From NCBI RefSeq assembly GCF_049985285.1, contig NZ_JBNIEU010000003.1, positions 186,001 to 250,000 on the forward strand: a stretch of 64,000 nt of DNA. The letters are read 5' to 3'. Both the position numbers and the translations under genes were made by a program. Position 1 is the stretch's first letter, and each line of letters begins with the position of its first letter. Source of the DNA: Aestuariirhabdus sp049985285. GTDB taxonomy: Bacteria > Pseudomonadota > Gammaproteobacteria > Pseudomonadales > Aestuariirhabdaceae. Under the pieces are notes generated by a model. The model saw only the letters and a list, made by a program, of their open reading frames with translations, did not search any database and was not told where the DNA came from. Of this stretch, positions 9,047 through 17,294 are shown one piece after another.

Positions 9047-9466
9047 ATGGCGCTACCTCGTTTTGCCCGGTACCTAATTGTAGGTAGTGTCGTTGGTATT
9101 AGTGCTGTCCTGTTTCGGGAGCTGCTGGCGCTGCTAATGCCCGCGCAACACACGGGCTATTATCTGTTTACCGTGGTTGTAACCTATGCGGTGGCGATTG
9201 TGGCAAGCTACCTGTTGCAGCGTTTGTTTACCTTTAACTATGAGGTGATCGATAGCCATCGGCGAGTATTTGTCAGTTATATAGTGGTGGCACTGATTGG
9301 TGGCAGTGTTACTTCGATGCTCTCTGTTGGTGTACGAGCACTACTGCTTGATGTTGGACCTCTGGCCCATTTCGCCGATACGTTGGCCTTTATCGTAGGG
9401 GCGCTGGGTGCCTCAGTGGTAACCTACCTACTTAACCTGTTATGGGTATTCCGTCGCACTCATTAG
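9047..9466 (+). CDS. GtrA family membrane protein
   Basis: 139 residues, four transmembrane segments, with the family opening RYLIVGSVVGISAVLFRELL and a C-terminal LLNLLWVF. GtrA-type proteins are thought to flip polyprenyl-phosphate-linked sugars across the inner membrane. Last gene of the glycosylation module, ending five bases before the convergent gene. Confidence 0.85.
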   Translation: MALPRFARYLIVGSVVGISAVLFRELLALLMPAQHTGYYLFTVVVTYAVAIVASYLLQRLFTFNYEVIDSHRRVFVSYIVVALIGGSVTSMLSVGVRALLLDVGPLAHFADTLAFIVGALGASVVTYLLNLLWVFRRTH

Positions 9467-9471
9467 GCACT

Positions 9472-11322
9472 TTAATGCTGCACTCGATACAATAAAAACT
9501 GTCGTTGCAGATGACGTGGTAGGGATATACGTTCAATCCCTTTGGGTGGGCGGTTACGCACGAGTCTGCCCAGCAGCGTCGAGGGAGAGCGAATGATTCG
9601 GTCATACCGCCATAGCGCTGAGCGTGGCAATAGAATGTAGCGAACTCGGTGTTTTTTTAGCTCAACATAGCTTTCAGGTGATAAGGCTGAGTTGGCGAGC
9701 AGGGACCGGCTGAGGCGAATCCCTCTGGTATCAATATGGTAGGGTGCGGCCAACACCTGATAATTACTCTTGTACGCCAATTCCGGTCCGCTGAAGGTAT
9801 CGCTCAGAATGGTATCGCTGCCTGGATTCGGGGTGCGCGGTAGATATTGTAGTAGTTCGCTGTAGTGGTAAGGCAGGGGGTTACGATAACTCGCACCGGG
9901 GAAGTAATGCCCTGCTATATTCCAGCCGACTACCCAGTGACTGCACAGTACGAGTCCCGCTAGCAGGAGGTAGAAACTGCCAGCCCTGCGTTGCTGGCGT
10001 CGTAGCAAATTAATGCACTTGTGCCCAAGAGTCGATAACAGCTCAACCCAGGCGGGCAAGTAGGCAAGTACCATAAAGGGCACGCCACGAGAAGAGTGCA
10101 GGCAGTATGCGCTAGTAACACCCATCCAACATAGGTAATAAATCCAGCGTGCACCGGTTTGCTTCCGGGAATAGGCGCGTATGAGTTGGTAAATAACGAA
10201 GGGGCCGGTAAACAGGAGCGGCCCAGTTTCAAGGATAAAATTAAACCAGGTAGCAGGAGTGTTGGGGAGAAACGAGGACTCCGCGTAGATGCTGGCAATA
10301 AGGCTCTTCACCTCAGCCGACTGTTGGGCACCGTAGGGTGAAATAAGGTAAGGAAACAGTCCGATTAGCATCGCCGATAGTAACGTTGCGGCTAGAATTC
10401 CGGCGCCAAAGCGCTTCAACAGACTATTGAGCCGCTTCTGAACGGACTCCGGCGAAAGCAGTAAAATAGTCAACAGGGATGCCAGGGATATTACCAGGTG
10501 AAGCAGGGATAGGCGGTCGTAGTCAATCAATACCCACTGTGATGGAGGGCGCTCAATGATCAGTGCCAGCGTGACACCTATCGCCAGGCCAGTCGCAAAC
10601 CGGCGCAGACCTGCAACCGTAGGGCTGTGTTGGAAAACCCATAGGCCCCCCAGCGTCACCATCGAGGCGAGAACCAAAACAAGCCCTTCAACACTGACCC
10701 ATAGTTGGATCGCCGATAGTATGCCGGCAACAAATAGAAGCCGAGGGTTACTTTGGACTGCCAGTGAGCGAGCCATCGTGGCCATTACTGCGGCCATTAG
10801 CATCAGTTGCGTCGCGTGATGGTCTGGAAATCCGGCAACGAAATTGAGCGCGGTGCCTCGTTGTAAACAAAATAAAACGATCAGTAATAACGAGCCCCAC
10901 TTACCTAGTAGTGGCCTGAATCCCCAGCATAAAATGGCAGCGGAAAGCAGTTGCAAAGCAGGTGCTAGAAAAATGCCCCAGCCGTGCAGGGCTTGATCAA
11001 ACGGCCATAACGCGGTGCCGATCCAGGCTCCGGAAATTAACAGCAGGTCCTGTGCGCGAGACCAGTGTAGCTCGGTGCCCACTGGTGGGTTAAATCGGTC
11101 GATTGTAGAATCGAACCACGCGCCGGTTTGATGGAGTTCCAGAACCCTGAGTAGATGGGTGTAGCTATCAGGGTCCCATAACAGATCCCAGTTTTCAGTG
11201 TCATTGACTGGAGAAACCCCCAGATAAAGGTAGAGCGCCTGAAACAGCGTGGCAATGCCAACTGCCGTCAATGTCAGGTGGAGGGGGCGTCCGGATTGCA
11301 CAGTTCTAATGTCCAGGGTCAT
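9472..11322 (-). CDS. GT-C-like polytopic membrane protein
   Basis: 616 residues from ATG 11322 (the codon before it is TTG). About twelve hydrophobic segments with a soluble C-terminal domain (about 490-616). An acidic WDPDSYTHLLRVLEL motif lies after the first segment, followed by NPPVG..LHWSRAQDLLL. This layout, with acidic residues in the first outer loop and a periplasmic C-terminal domain, matches GT-C/STT3-like transferases that use polyprenyl-phosphate sugars. It lies convergent to the GtrA module and divergent from the polyene-like cluster, and may use the module's product. Acceptor and sugar are unknown. Confidence 0.6.
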   Translation of the reverse strand: MTLDIRTVQSGRPLHLTLTAVGIATLFQALYLYLGVSPVNDTENWDLLWDPDSYTHLLRVLELHQTGAWFDSTIDRFNPPVGTELHWSRAQDLLLISGAWIGTALWPFDQALHGWGIFLAPALQLLSAAILCWGFRPLLGKWGSLLLIVLFCLQRGTALNFVAGFPDHHATQLMLMAAVMATMARSLAVQSNPRLLFVAGILSAIQLWVSVEGLVLVLASMVTLGGLWVFQHSPTVAGLRRFATGLAIGVTLALIIERPPSQWVLIDYDRLSLLHLVISLASLLTILLLSPESVQKRLNSLLKRFGAGILAATLLSAMLIGLFPYLISPYGAQQSAEVKSLIASIYAESSFLPNTPATWFNFILETGPLLFTGPFVIYQLIRAYSRKQTGARWIYYLCWMGVTSAYCLHSSRGVPFMVLAYLPAWVELLSTLGHKCINLLRRQQRRAGSFYLLLAGLVLCSHWVVGWNIAGHYFPGASYRNPLPYHYSELLQYLPRTPNPGSDTILSDTFSGPELAYKSNYQVLAAPYHIDTRGIRLSRSLLANSALSPESYVELKKHRVRYILLPRSALWRYDRIIRSPSTLLGRLVRNRPPKGIERISLPRHLQRQFLLYRVQH

Positions 11323-11457
11323 CAATGGGCGTCAGTCTACATTATCCACTAAATGTAGCTGTGATGCTTAGGGAACTCTGCAGTCAACGCCTGAGTGATG
11401 TCATCGGGCTCTGGAACGACCACCACGTCTGAGCATGATGAATAAGCATATTATGGC

Positions 11458-11487
11458 TTATGGCCCAGTGATAGGATCCGGTATAAT
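11458..11487 (+). promoter_or_regulatory. Promoter of the polyene-like cluster
   Basis: Consensus TATAAT at 11482-11487, with only a weak TTATGG at 11458-11463 as -35 (18-base spacer). It supports the acyl carrier protein starting at 11531 rather than at an upstream in-frame ATG at 11435. Confidence 0.5.
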
Positions 11488-11530
11488 TGCCGGCAATTCG
11501 TTGTGTATTGAATCAGGAGCAGTAGAGTTC

Positions 11531-11800
11531 ATGGCGCAGTTTCAAGGTATAGAAAAAGAGATGGCCGAGTTGATGGTCGAGGTACTCAACCTGGAGGATA
11601 TCCAGCTTGATGAAATTGATCCTGAGGAGCCGTTGTTTGGTGATGAGGGGCTCGCACTCGATTCCATCGATGCGTTGGAGATCGCGCTGGCGGTATCACA
11701 AAATTATGGTATTCAGTTAAAGTCTGATGATCCTGATAATTCGCGTATCTTCGCCAGTCTGCGCACTCTGTGCGCCCATATTGAGCTGCACCGCGCCTGA
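11531..11800 (+). CDS. Acyl carrier protein (aryl-polyene-type)
   Basis: 89 residues. The phosphopantetheine attachment motif LALDSIDALEIALAV places the modified serine at about residue 44. The surrounding acidic sequence (DEIDPEEPLFGDEG) is typical of ACPs. The ATG at 11531 has an AGGAG-like site at -15 and lies downstream of the predicted -10; an earlier ATG would give an unusual N-terminal extension. First gene of a cluster whose products resemble ApeE/F, ApeH, ApeI, ApeO, ApeC and ApeP of aryl polyene synthesis. Confidence 0.88.
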   Translation: MAQFQGIEKEMAELMVEVLNLEDIQLDEIDPEEPLFGDEGLALDSIDALEIALAVSQNYGIQLKSDDPDNSRIFASLRTLCAHIELHRA

Positions 11801-11845
11801 TGTGGAGCGGCTCGGGGAGCTTAGAGCGACGTTGCCCGGCGCACC

Positions 11846-13231
11846 TTGGCGACGCATCCGTTTGTGGGTACTAACGGGGTTGATGTGAGGCGCTTGTTTG
11901 CAGCGTTCGAGGCCACGGACGCAGTACTGCTTACAGGGGCCGGGCTGGGTTCCAGGGTTAGTAGTGCAGCCTTAGTCGCCCAGGCTCAACGGTTTTCCCA
12001 TAGGCTTCCCGCCACCCACGGGGTCGTTAATCTCTGTCGTCATCATCACAGCTTTTTGGTGACATGGATGGCTGCTATGTTGCGTGGCCAGCAGATGATC
12101 TTGCCCTGCGATGAAAGCCCCGAGGTATTGGAAGCGTTGGTGCAGCCCGGTCGTACGCTGTGCCTGGTAAGTGACGGCGCCGATCTTGCGGTGTCCGGTA
12201 ATCTGCCTCACCTGGTTTTTGACAGCGATGAGCTGGGTGTAGGGGAAGATGTTGTCGGTGCGCCGTTGGTGTTGGATGAGGGCTACTGGACGCGGCCCGA
12301 TGCCGTGGTGTTGTTTACCTCCGGCTCCACGGGTGCCCCCAGGCCGCAGCCCAAATCACTGCAGCAGCTTTTTTTGCGGGCACAACAAACCGCTACAGCG
12401 GTGTTGAATGCCGATCTGGAGCGGGTTGTTGCGACAGTGCCGCTGCAGCATATGTACGGCCTGGAAAATGGCCTGTTACTGCCGCTGGTCGCGGGTTTAT
12501 GCGCGGTCGATTACCGCCCGTTTTATCCGGCTGATATCGCAGCGGTCGTGACCTCCCGTACCTTGCTGGTGAGTACGCCGGATCATCTGCGCTATTGTGT
12601 GCAGAGCAACCAGGAATTTGTCGCGGGCCGCGTATTGAGCGCTACGGCGCCGCTCTCCCAAGAGTTGGCGGCTGCCCTGGAGGCGAGTTGCTCGTGCTCG
12701 CTGATAGAGATCTACGGCAGCACTGAAAATGGTGTCATGGCGACTCGTAAAACCGCATCTGAAGCAGCCTGGACGCTGTTGCAAGGGCTCGGCTTGCAGC
12801 GCGAGGGAGAGCGGTGCTGGTTAGTCGGTGGAGGGCAGAAGCAGCTTTTATCCGACCGTATAGAGTGCCTCAATGATGGCCGTTTTTTGCTGCAGGGGCG
12901 CGATCAGGATCTGGTCAAAATATCGGGTAAGCGCCACTCCTTTTCCGCGCTCACCCGGCTTGTTCAGTCCATAGAGGGGGTAGAGGATGCGGTTGTGTTT
13001 ACAGAAAATGACGACTACTCCCGTTTGTGCGCACTGGTGGTGTCGAGTGTCAGCGTGGAGCAGGTGCGTGCCGGCTTGCGCCGCAAGGTAGATCCGGTGT
13101 TTTTGCCCAGGCCCCTGCTTCGGGTAGAGCGGTTACCTCGCAATAAAGTGGGAAAGCTCCCCCGGAGCGCGTTGTTGGCAGCCTTGGCAGACGCACGAAA
13201 GGTGCTCCGTCGCGGCCACAAGGAGGAGTGA
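11846..13231 (+). CDS. Acyl-AMP ligase, ApeH-like
   Basis: About 461 residues of the adenylate-forming superfamily. The P-loop LFTSGSTGAPRPQPKSL is near residues 153-169, EIYGSTENG near 290, the adenylate-binding GRDQDLVKISGKR near 355, and the C-terminal catalytic lysine in PRNKVGKLPRSAL. In aryl polyene systems such a ligase activates an aromatic acid and loads it on the ACP. The start is uncertain: TTG 11846 is the earliest possible, because a stop lies just upstream, and GTG 11864 is an alternative. No clear ribosome binding site is seen. Confidence 0.82.
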   Translation: MATHPFVGTNGVDVRRLFAAFEATDAVLLTGAGLGSRVSSAALVAQAQRFSHRLPATHGVVNLCRHHHSFLVTWMAAMLRGQQMILPCDESPEVLEALVQPGRTLCLVSDGADLAVSGNLPHLVFDSDELGVGEDVVGAPLVLDEGYWTRPDAVVLFTSGSTGAPRPQPKSLQQLFLRAQQTATAVLNADLERVVATVPLQHMYGLENGLLLPLVAGLCAVDYRPFYPADIAAVVTSRTLLVSTPDHLRYCVQSNQEFVAGRVLSATAPLSQELAAALEASCSCSLIEIYGSTENGVMATRKTASEAAWTLLQGLGLQREGERCWLVGGGQKQLLSDRIECLNDGRFLLQGRDQDLVKISGKRHSFSALTRLVQSIEGVEDAVVFTENDDYSRLCALVVSSVSVEQVRAGLRRKVDPVFLPRPLLRVERLPRNKVGKLPRSALLAALADARKVLRRGHKEE

Positions 13232-13234
13232 CCG

Positions 13235-13549
13235 GTGACGGACAACGAAACCAGTATTGAGATGAAAGTACCCTCCGACCACCCCAGTCTGCCCGGGCAT
13301 TTTCCCGCGAATCCAGTGGTGCCGGGCGTGGTGATACTCTCCTGTCTACTCGAAGGATACTCCCGTGCGATCTCTGCACCGCTGCGGTTGCAGCAGCTGC
13401 CCCGGGTTAAATTCCTGCGCCCCCTGTTGGCCGAGGTGGCGTTTCAGGTCACCTACCGGGAATCCGCAGGAAAACTGAAGTTTAGGGGCACTATCGATGG
13501 CGAACCCTTCGTGGTGGGGGTAATGGGGATAAGCCGCGCCGGTGAATAA
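13235..13549 (+). CDS. Hotdog-fold 3-hydroxyacyl-ACP dehydratase, ApeI-like
   Basis: 104 residues with the FabA/FabZ-like motif HPSLPGHFPANPVVPGVVIL near 11-30, where the histidine in GHFP is the expected catalytic residue. In aryl polyene pathways ApeI dehydrates the 3-hydroxyacyl intermediate. GTG start with a GGAGGAG site, three bases after the ligase gene. Its stop region GGTGAATAA contains a GTG that opens a short 37-codon frame. Confidence 0.82.
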   Translation: MTDNETSIEMKVPSDHPSLPGHFPANPVVPGVVILSCLLEGYSRAISAPLRLQQLPRVKFLRPLLAEVAFQVTYRESAGKLKFRGTIDGEPFVVGVMGISRAGE

Positions 13550-13655
13550 GGGGGGTACTCGTGCCGGAGGGATTCAGCCGTCGTGGCGAGTCTCTGCGGT
13601 GCTGCTCCATCCCATCGGTTTCTATCTTTACAGCCATTATGCTCCCTGGCCTTAA
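13542..13655 (+). CDS. Short ORF (37 codons), possible gene remnant
   Basis: A GTG within GGTGAATAAG overlaps the stop of the ApeI-like gene. The frame encodes a short peptide with a hydrophobic VSAVLLHPIGFYLY core and stops at 13655. The same GGTGAATA overlap architecture joins the ApeP-like and GT2 genes further on, which suggests this may be the start of a gene deleted here. In known aryl polyene clusters acyltransferase, thioesterase and exporter genes lie at this point. No family recognised; it may be spurious. Confidence 0.25.
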   Translation: MNKGGTRAGGIQPSWRVSAVLLHPIGFYLYSHYAPWP

Positions 13656-13712
13656 CGGGTGGGAATAGACGTTAATGGCACTAAGGTACTTCCGCTGGTG
13701 AGGGGGGGTGAT

Positions 13713-13718
13713 TATACT
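13713..13718 (+). promoter_or_regulatory. Possible -10 element before the ketosynthase gene
   Basis: TATACT 29 bases upstream of the ATG at 13747, with no convincing -35. It would allow a second transcript for the ketosynthase half of the cluster. Confidence 0.25.
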
Positions 13719-13746
13719 GGGCGTCCGTCCAGATACTTACGACCCT

Positions 13747-14940
13747 ATGCAGCCAATACAGATCACCGCTTATACCGCCAGCAACAGCGCTGGAATCGGT
13801 AATCGTCGACTATTGAAGGCGCTGCAGGCCGACGCCAGTGGCTTGGCGGTCAATGATTTCAATGAGCTGCCTACCTACATCGGACGAGTTCGAGAGCTGG
13901 ATAACTATTCGCTGGGGGCGCAATATCGCGACCTCGATTGTCGCAATAATCATCTGGCCGATCTGTGTCTGCGTCAGGATGGTTTCGAGGAGCAGGTATC
14001 CGAGCTACGCCAGGCGGTGGGTGCTACTCGTTTAGGACTTTTTCTCGGTACCAGCACCTCGGGAATCTATGACTTCGAGCAGGCTTATGTGAATCAGGGC
14101 AGCGGCGAAGAGGGGACCCGGGCGCCCCTGAACCCCGGAGTGCCCTATATGGGAACCGTGAGCAATTACTCGCTGGTTGATTTCGTGTCCCGTCGCCTGG
14201 CTATCACCGGCCCCCAGTTTTGTGTCTCAACCGCCTGCTCCTCCAGCGCCAAGGTGTTTGCGATGGCCCAGCGGATGCTGGAGGCGGGGTGGATCGACGG
14301 AGCTGTTGTCGGCGGAGTGGATAGCCTCTGCAACAGTACACTGTACGGGTTTAATTCTCTCTCGCTGATCTCCTCCCATCCCTGTCGTCCCGGAGGCCTG
14401 GGGCGCGATGGCATTAATATCGGCGAAGGGGGAGGGTTCATGTTACTGCAGCGCTGCGAATCACCAGAGCAGGGGCCGCTGTGCCTGTTGGGAGTTGGAG
14501 AGAGCAGTGATGCGTATCATATCTCCAGCCCTCACCCTGCCGGGGATGGGGCGGTGAGCTCTATGACCCAGGCACTGGACAGTGCCGGATTGCAGGCAAC
14601 AGATATCGACTACATCAACCTTCATGGCACGGCCACGCCGGTCAATGACGCGGTAGAGGCGTTGGCGGTTAGCCGCGTCTTTGCTCCGGCCCCCCTGTGC
14701 AGCTCGACCAAGGGCTGGACCGGACACACCCTCGGCGCAGCGGGGATTACCGAGGCGGTTATCTGTGCGCTGGCGATTGAAAAAGAGCTGGTACCGGGCA
14801 GCCTGAATCGAGGCACGCTCGACCCCGAGCTGCCGATAGCGGTGGTGGATGCTACGCGCAAGGGGAATCCGCGGCGAGCGTTGAGTAACTCCTTTGGCTT
14901 CGGTGGCAATAACTGCAGTCTGATACTGGGGAGGCCCTGA
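13747..14940 (+). CDS. Beta-ketoacyl-ACP synthase, ApeO/FabF-like
   Basis: About 397 residues from ATG 13747. The full catalytic triad is visible: cysteine in VSTACSSSAK (about 160), histidine in NLHGTATPVND (about 293) and histidine in WTGHTLGAAG (about 328). The C-terminal SNSFGFGGNNCSLI is standard for FabF-type enzymes. It condenses malonyl units with the growing chain. The stop overlaps the next ATG (TGATG), and that gene encodes a shortened ketosynthase-like partner, so a heterodimer of the ApeO:ApeC kind is likely. Confidence 0.88.
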   Translation: MQPIQITAYTASNSAGIGNRRLLKALQADASGLAVNDFNELPTYIGRVRELDNYSLGAQYRDLDCRNNHLADLCLRQDGFEEQVSELRQAVGATRLGLFLGTSTSGIYDFEQAYVNQGSGEEGTRAPLNPGVPYMGTVSNYSLVDFVSRRLAITGPQFCVSTACSSSAKVFAMAQRMLEAGWIDGAVVGGVDSLCNSTLYGFNSLSLISSHPCRPGGLGRDGINIGEGGGFMLLQRCESPEQGPLCLLGVGESSDAYHISSPHPAGDGAVSSMTQALDSAGLQATDIDYINLHGTATPVNDAVEALAVSRVFAPAPLCSSTKGWTGHTLGAAGITEAVICALAIEKELVPGSLNRGTLDPELPIAVVDATRKGNPRRALSNSFGFGGNNCSLILGRP

Positions 14941-15734
14941 TGCGGCTCTACGTTGAGGGGGTGGGTTTGTGGGCGCCGGGCATGCAGGGCTGGGAACAGG
15001 GTTCCGAACGTTTGTGCTCGCTGCCGGGTAGCCTGCTGCAGCCGGTCGAGGCTCCGCGTCCGGAACTACTCTCCTCGCGGGAGCAGCGGCGCAGCGGCAA
15101 TACCGTTCGCCTCGCGCTGGAGGTCGCGTTGCAGGCGGTGACCGGCGCAGGACTCGGGTCGGCATCAATGGCGTCCGTATTTGCTACCGCTCACGGCGAC
15201 AGCGATATTCTCAACTACATGTGCCAAACCCTGGCCCGCGCTCCCGAGGCGGTGTCGCCAACCCGCTTTCATAACTCGGTGCACAACGCCGCCGGTGGCT
15301 ACTGGAGCATCGGCAGGGGGTGTCGTAAACCGTTGAACTGCCTCTCATCAGGGCGCTTTACCGTTGCCAGCGGACTGCTCGACGCTGCCATGCAGCTCTC
15401 TGCTGGCGAGCCCAGGGTATTATTGTGCGCCTACGACGTACCAGCCCCTGAACCGCTTCATAGTGGGATGCCGATCGAATATTTTTTTGGCGCCGGGCTG
15501 GTGCTCTGTGGGCAGGCCACAGCTGCATCCAAAGCTCGAATTGACCTCAGTACCGTCGCGGCAGATAGCGCATCCCCGATCGCCGACGCACCGCTGCAGC
15601 AGTTGCGCGAAGATAATCCTGCCGCTGAGCTATTACCGTTATTGATCGCCCTGGCCCAGGGCAAGGCGGAGGACGTTGTTCTCGCGCTGAACCCGGAGCT
15701 GGGCCTAAAGCTTGAGGTGGCACCATGCCCTTGA
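14940..15734 (+). CDS. Ketosynthase-like chain-length-factor partner, ApeC-like
   Basis: 264 residues, matching only the N-terminal half of a ketosynthase. It has the SPTRFHNSVHNAAGGYWSIG stretch typical of the Ketoacyl-synt_2/ApeC group. At the usual active-site position the sequence reads LNCLSSGRF: a cysteine is present, but by my alignment one residue off the catalytic place, where leucine sits. The catalytic histidine half of the fold is absent. This suggests a non-catalytic partner setting chain length for the upstream enzyme. It overlaps both neighbours (TGATG; ten bases). Confidence 0.75.
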   Translation: MRLYVEGVGLWAPGMQGWEQGSERLCSLPGSLLQPVEAPRPELLSSREQRRSGNTVRLALEVALQAVTGAGLGSASMASVFATAHGDSDILNYMCQTLARAPEAVSPTRFHNSVHNAAGGYWSIGRGCRKPLNCLSSGRFTVASGLLDAAMQLSAGEPRVLLCAYDVPAPEPLHSGMPIEYFFGAGLVLCGQATAASKARIDLSTVAADSASPIADAPLQQLREDNPAAELLPLLIALAQGKAEDVVLALNPELGLKLEVAPCP

Positions 15735-16231
15735 ATGCGTCGGTGCCGATCGAAGCGAGTGAGCTATCACGGCTACTCCCCCATGGGGGAGCAATGTGCC
15801 TGTTGCATTCGGTCGATGACTGGGACACTGGGCAGATTCAGTGCACCGCGCGATCCCACCGGGCAGGGGACAATCCTTTGCGCCACGCCGGGCGCCTGGA
15901 TGGGCATGTGGCCATTGAATACGCCGGACAAGCGATGGCTATTCACGGCTCACTGTTGCAGCGGGATAGACTCAATAGCGAAGGTGGGGCCTTTGTTCCG
16001 TCCGCAGGGTATCTGGCAGGGGTTAACCAGTGCGAGGTTTATTGTGAGGATCTTTCAAGGGTAGGGGAGGATCTGGAGATCTGCTGCCGCCAGCTGTTGT
16101 CCGACACCAACGGTCACCTGTACGGCTTTGAGGTTAAGGCCGCGGGTCGATTATTGGCCAGCGGACGTGCTACTGTAATTCTGAACCCCGCTCAACGGCA
16201 CGATCAAGGAATGGCTTTCCAGGGTGAATAG
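15725..16231 (+). CDS. Hotdog-fold dehydratase, ApeP-like
   Basis: 168 residues. The N-terminal LLPHGGAMCLLHSVDDWD and the following HVAIEYAGQAMAIHG match the ApeP/FabA-like hotdog family of aryl polyene clusters. It probably works with the ApeI-like protein in dehydration. It overlaps the gene before it by ten bases and the GT2 gene after it by eight, so the run is tightly coupled. In known clusters a FabG-type ketoreductase follows here; it is missing. Confidence 0.78.
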   Translation: MPLNASVPIEASELSRLLPHGGAMCLLHSVDDWDTGQIQCTARSHRAGDNPLRHAGRLDGHVAIEYAGQAMAIHGSLLQRDRLNSEGGAFVPSAGYLAGVNQCEVYCEDLSRVGEDLEICCRQLLSDTNGHLYGFEVKAAGRLLASGRATVILNPAQRHDQGMAFQGE

Positions 16232-17018
16232 CGTCGATCCACAATCAGGCAGGCAGCTGCGCTCTCAGGCGGATGAGATCGCGGTGGTGATTCCTGCATA
16301 CAACGAAGCGCGCACCATCGCCTCTATCGTGACCAAGGCAGGGGGCTATGCAGGGCTGGTGATCGTGGTTGACGATGGCAGTACCGACAACACGACCGAG
16401 TTGGCGCGTGAGGCTGGTGCCAAGGTGCTATTGCACGACCATCGACAGGGTAAGGCGGCCGCGTTAAGGAGCGGATTTGGCTACGCCCTGGGCCTGGGTG
16501 CCGCCGGTGTGATCACCCTCGATGGCGACGGCCAACATAACCCCGACGAAATTCCCCGTTTACTGCGATTGTCACGTTACTATCCCGGCAAGCTGCTGGT
16601 TGGCGCTCGTCTGCAAAGTAACGAGCTGGCGCCCCGGGCACGACGCCGCGCCAATCGCATTGCGGATTTCTGGATCTCCTGGGCCGCCGGTGCCCCGTTG
16701 CTTGATACGCAATGTGGGTTACGCCTCTACCCGCGCTCCTTGCTGGAACATTTCCATCATGGGCATGGGCTGGGGGGAGGGTTTGTGTTTGAGAGCGCTA
16801 TCCTGATCGAGTCGGTGCGGGCGGGGTTCGATGTGATCGCTTTACCGATTCGCAGTCACTATGCGATCGACGCCCGTCCCAGCCATTTCCGGCCAATACT
16901 GGATATCGCTCTGATTACCTTTATGGTCTCGATGAAGCTGTTGGGCCGAGGGTTTGCGCCACTGGGGTTATGGCGCAGCCTGAGTCGGGTGGCGATTGTG
17001 GGCTCAACCCTTGAGTGA
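16224..17018 (+). CDS. GT2 family glycosyltransferase (DPM-synthase-like) ending the polyene-like cluster
   Basis: 264 residues, starting at the GTG inside GGTGAATAG. GT2 features: IAVVIPAYNEARTI, VVDDGSTDNT (about 50-59), TLDGDGQHNPDE (metal site), then TQCGLRLYPRSLL. There is one hydrophobic stretch near the C-terminus and no acyltransferase domain, whereas aryl polyene ApeJ proteins often fuse GT2 and acyltransferase parts. It probably glycosylates the polyene product or a carrier lipid. The last 15 bases overlap a convergent lipoprotein gene. Confidence 0.8.
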   Translation: MNSVDPQSGRQLRSQADEIAVVIPAYNEARTIASIVTKAGGYAGLVIVVDDGSTDNTTELAREAGAKVLLHDHRQGKAAALRSGFGYALGLGAAGVITLDGDGQHNPDEIPRLLRLSRYYPGKLLVGARLQSNELAPRARRRANRIADFWISWAAGAPLLDTQCGLRLYPRSLLEHFHHGHGLGGGFVFESAILIESVRAGFDVIALPIRSHYAIDARPSHFRPILDIALITFMVSMKLLGRGFAPLGLWRSLSRVAIVGSTLE

Positions 17019-17294
17019 TTGCTGGACGTAGTAGCGGGCGCGCTCTACCTTATCGATGCAGTTAGGGTACTTCTCGAACTGCTGCTGCACCTTGGCAGCG
17101 GTTAACAAGCCCGCCGCCTTTCCCCAGGCTACCGTGCCGTCAAAGCCCTTACTCTGGGCGAAATCCAGCTCCGCATAGGCGGTATCCAGGCCGCTCGCGC
17201 ATTGACTCGACAGTTGCTGGTTGCCATGGCCTGCACAACCGCTGAGGATCAGGGCAGATAGGGCAGTGATCAGGGCGAAGTAACGTGATGACAT
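17004..17294 (-). CDS. Small conserved lipoprotein
   Basis: 96 residues. A signal peptide with lipobox LSGC puts the lipidated cysteine at about residue 20. The mature part is about 75 residues, with a GTVAWGKAAGLLTAAKVQQQ stretch and two further cysteines. I recall similar small lipoproteins in Pseudomonas, of unknown function. The residue after the cysteine is alanine, so outer-membrane sorting is expected. Convergent with the GT2 gene (15-base overlap) and divergent from xerD. Confidence 0.75.
   Translation of the reverse strand: MSSRYFALITALSALILSGCAGHGNQQLSSQCASGLDTAYAELDFAQSKGFDGTVAWGKAAGLLTAAKVQQQFEKYPNCIDKVERARYYVQQSLKG

Noticed and set aside
11435..11530. N-terminal extension of the acyl carrier protein from ATG 11435
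   Set aside because: A consensus -10 lies inside it and the extension is unlike the family.
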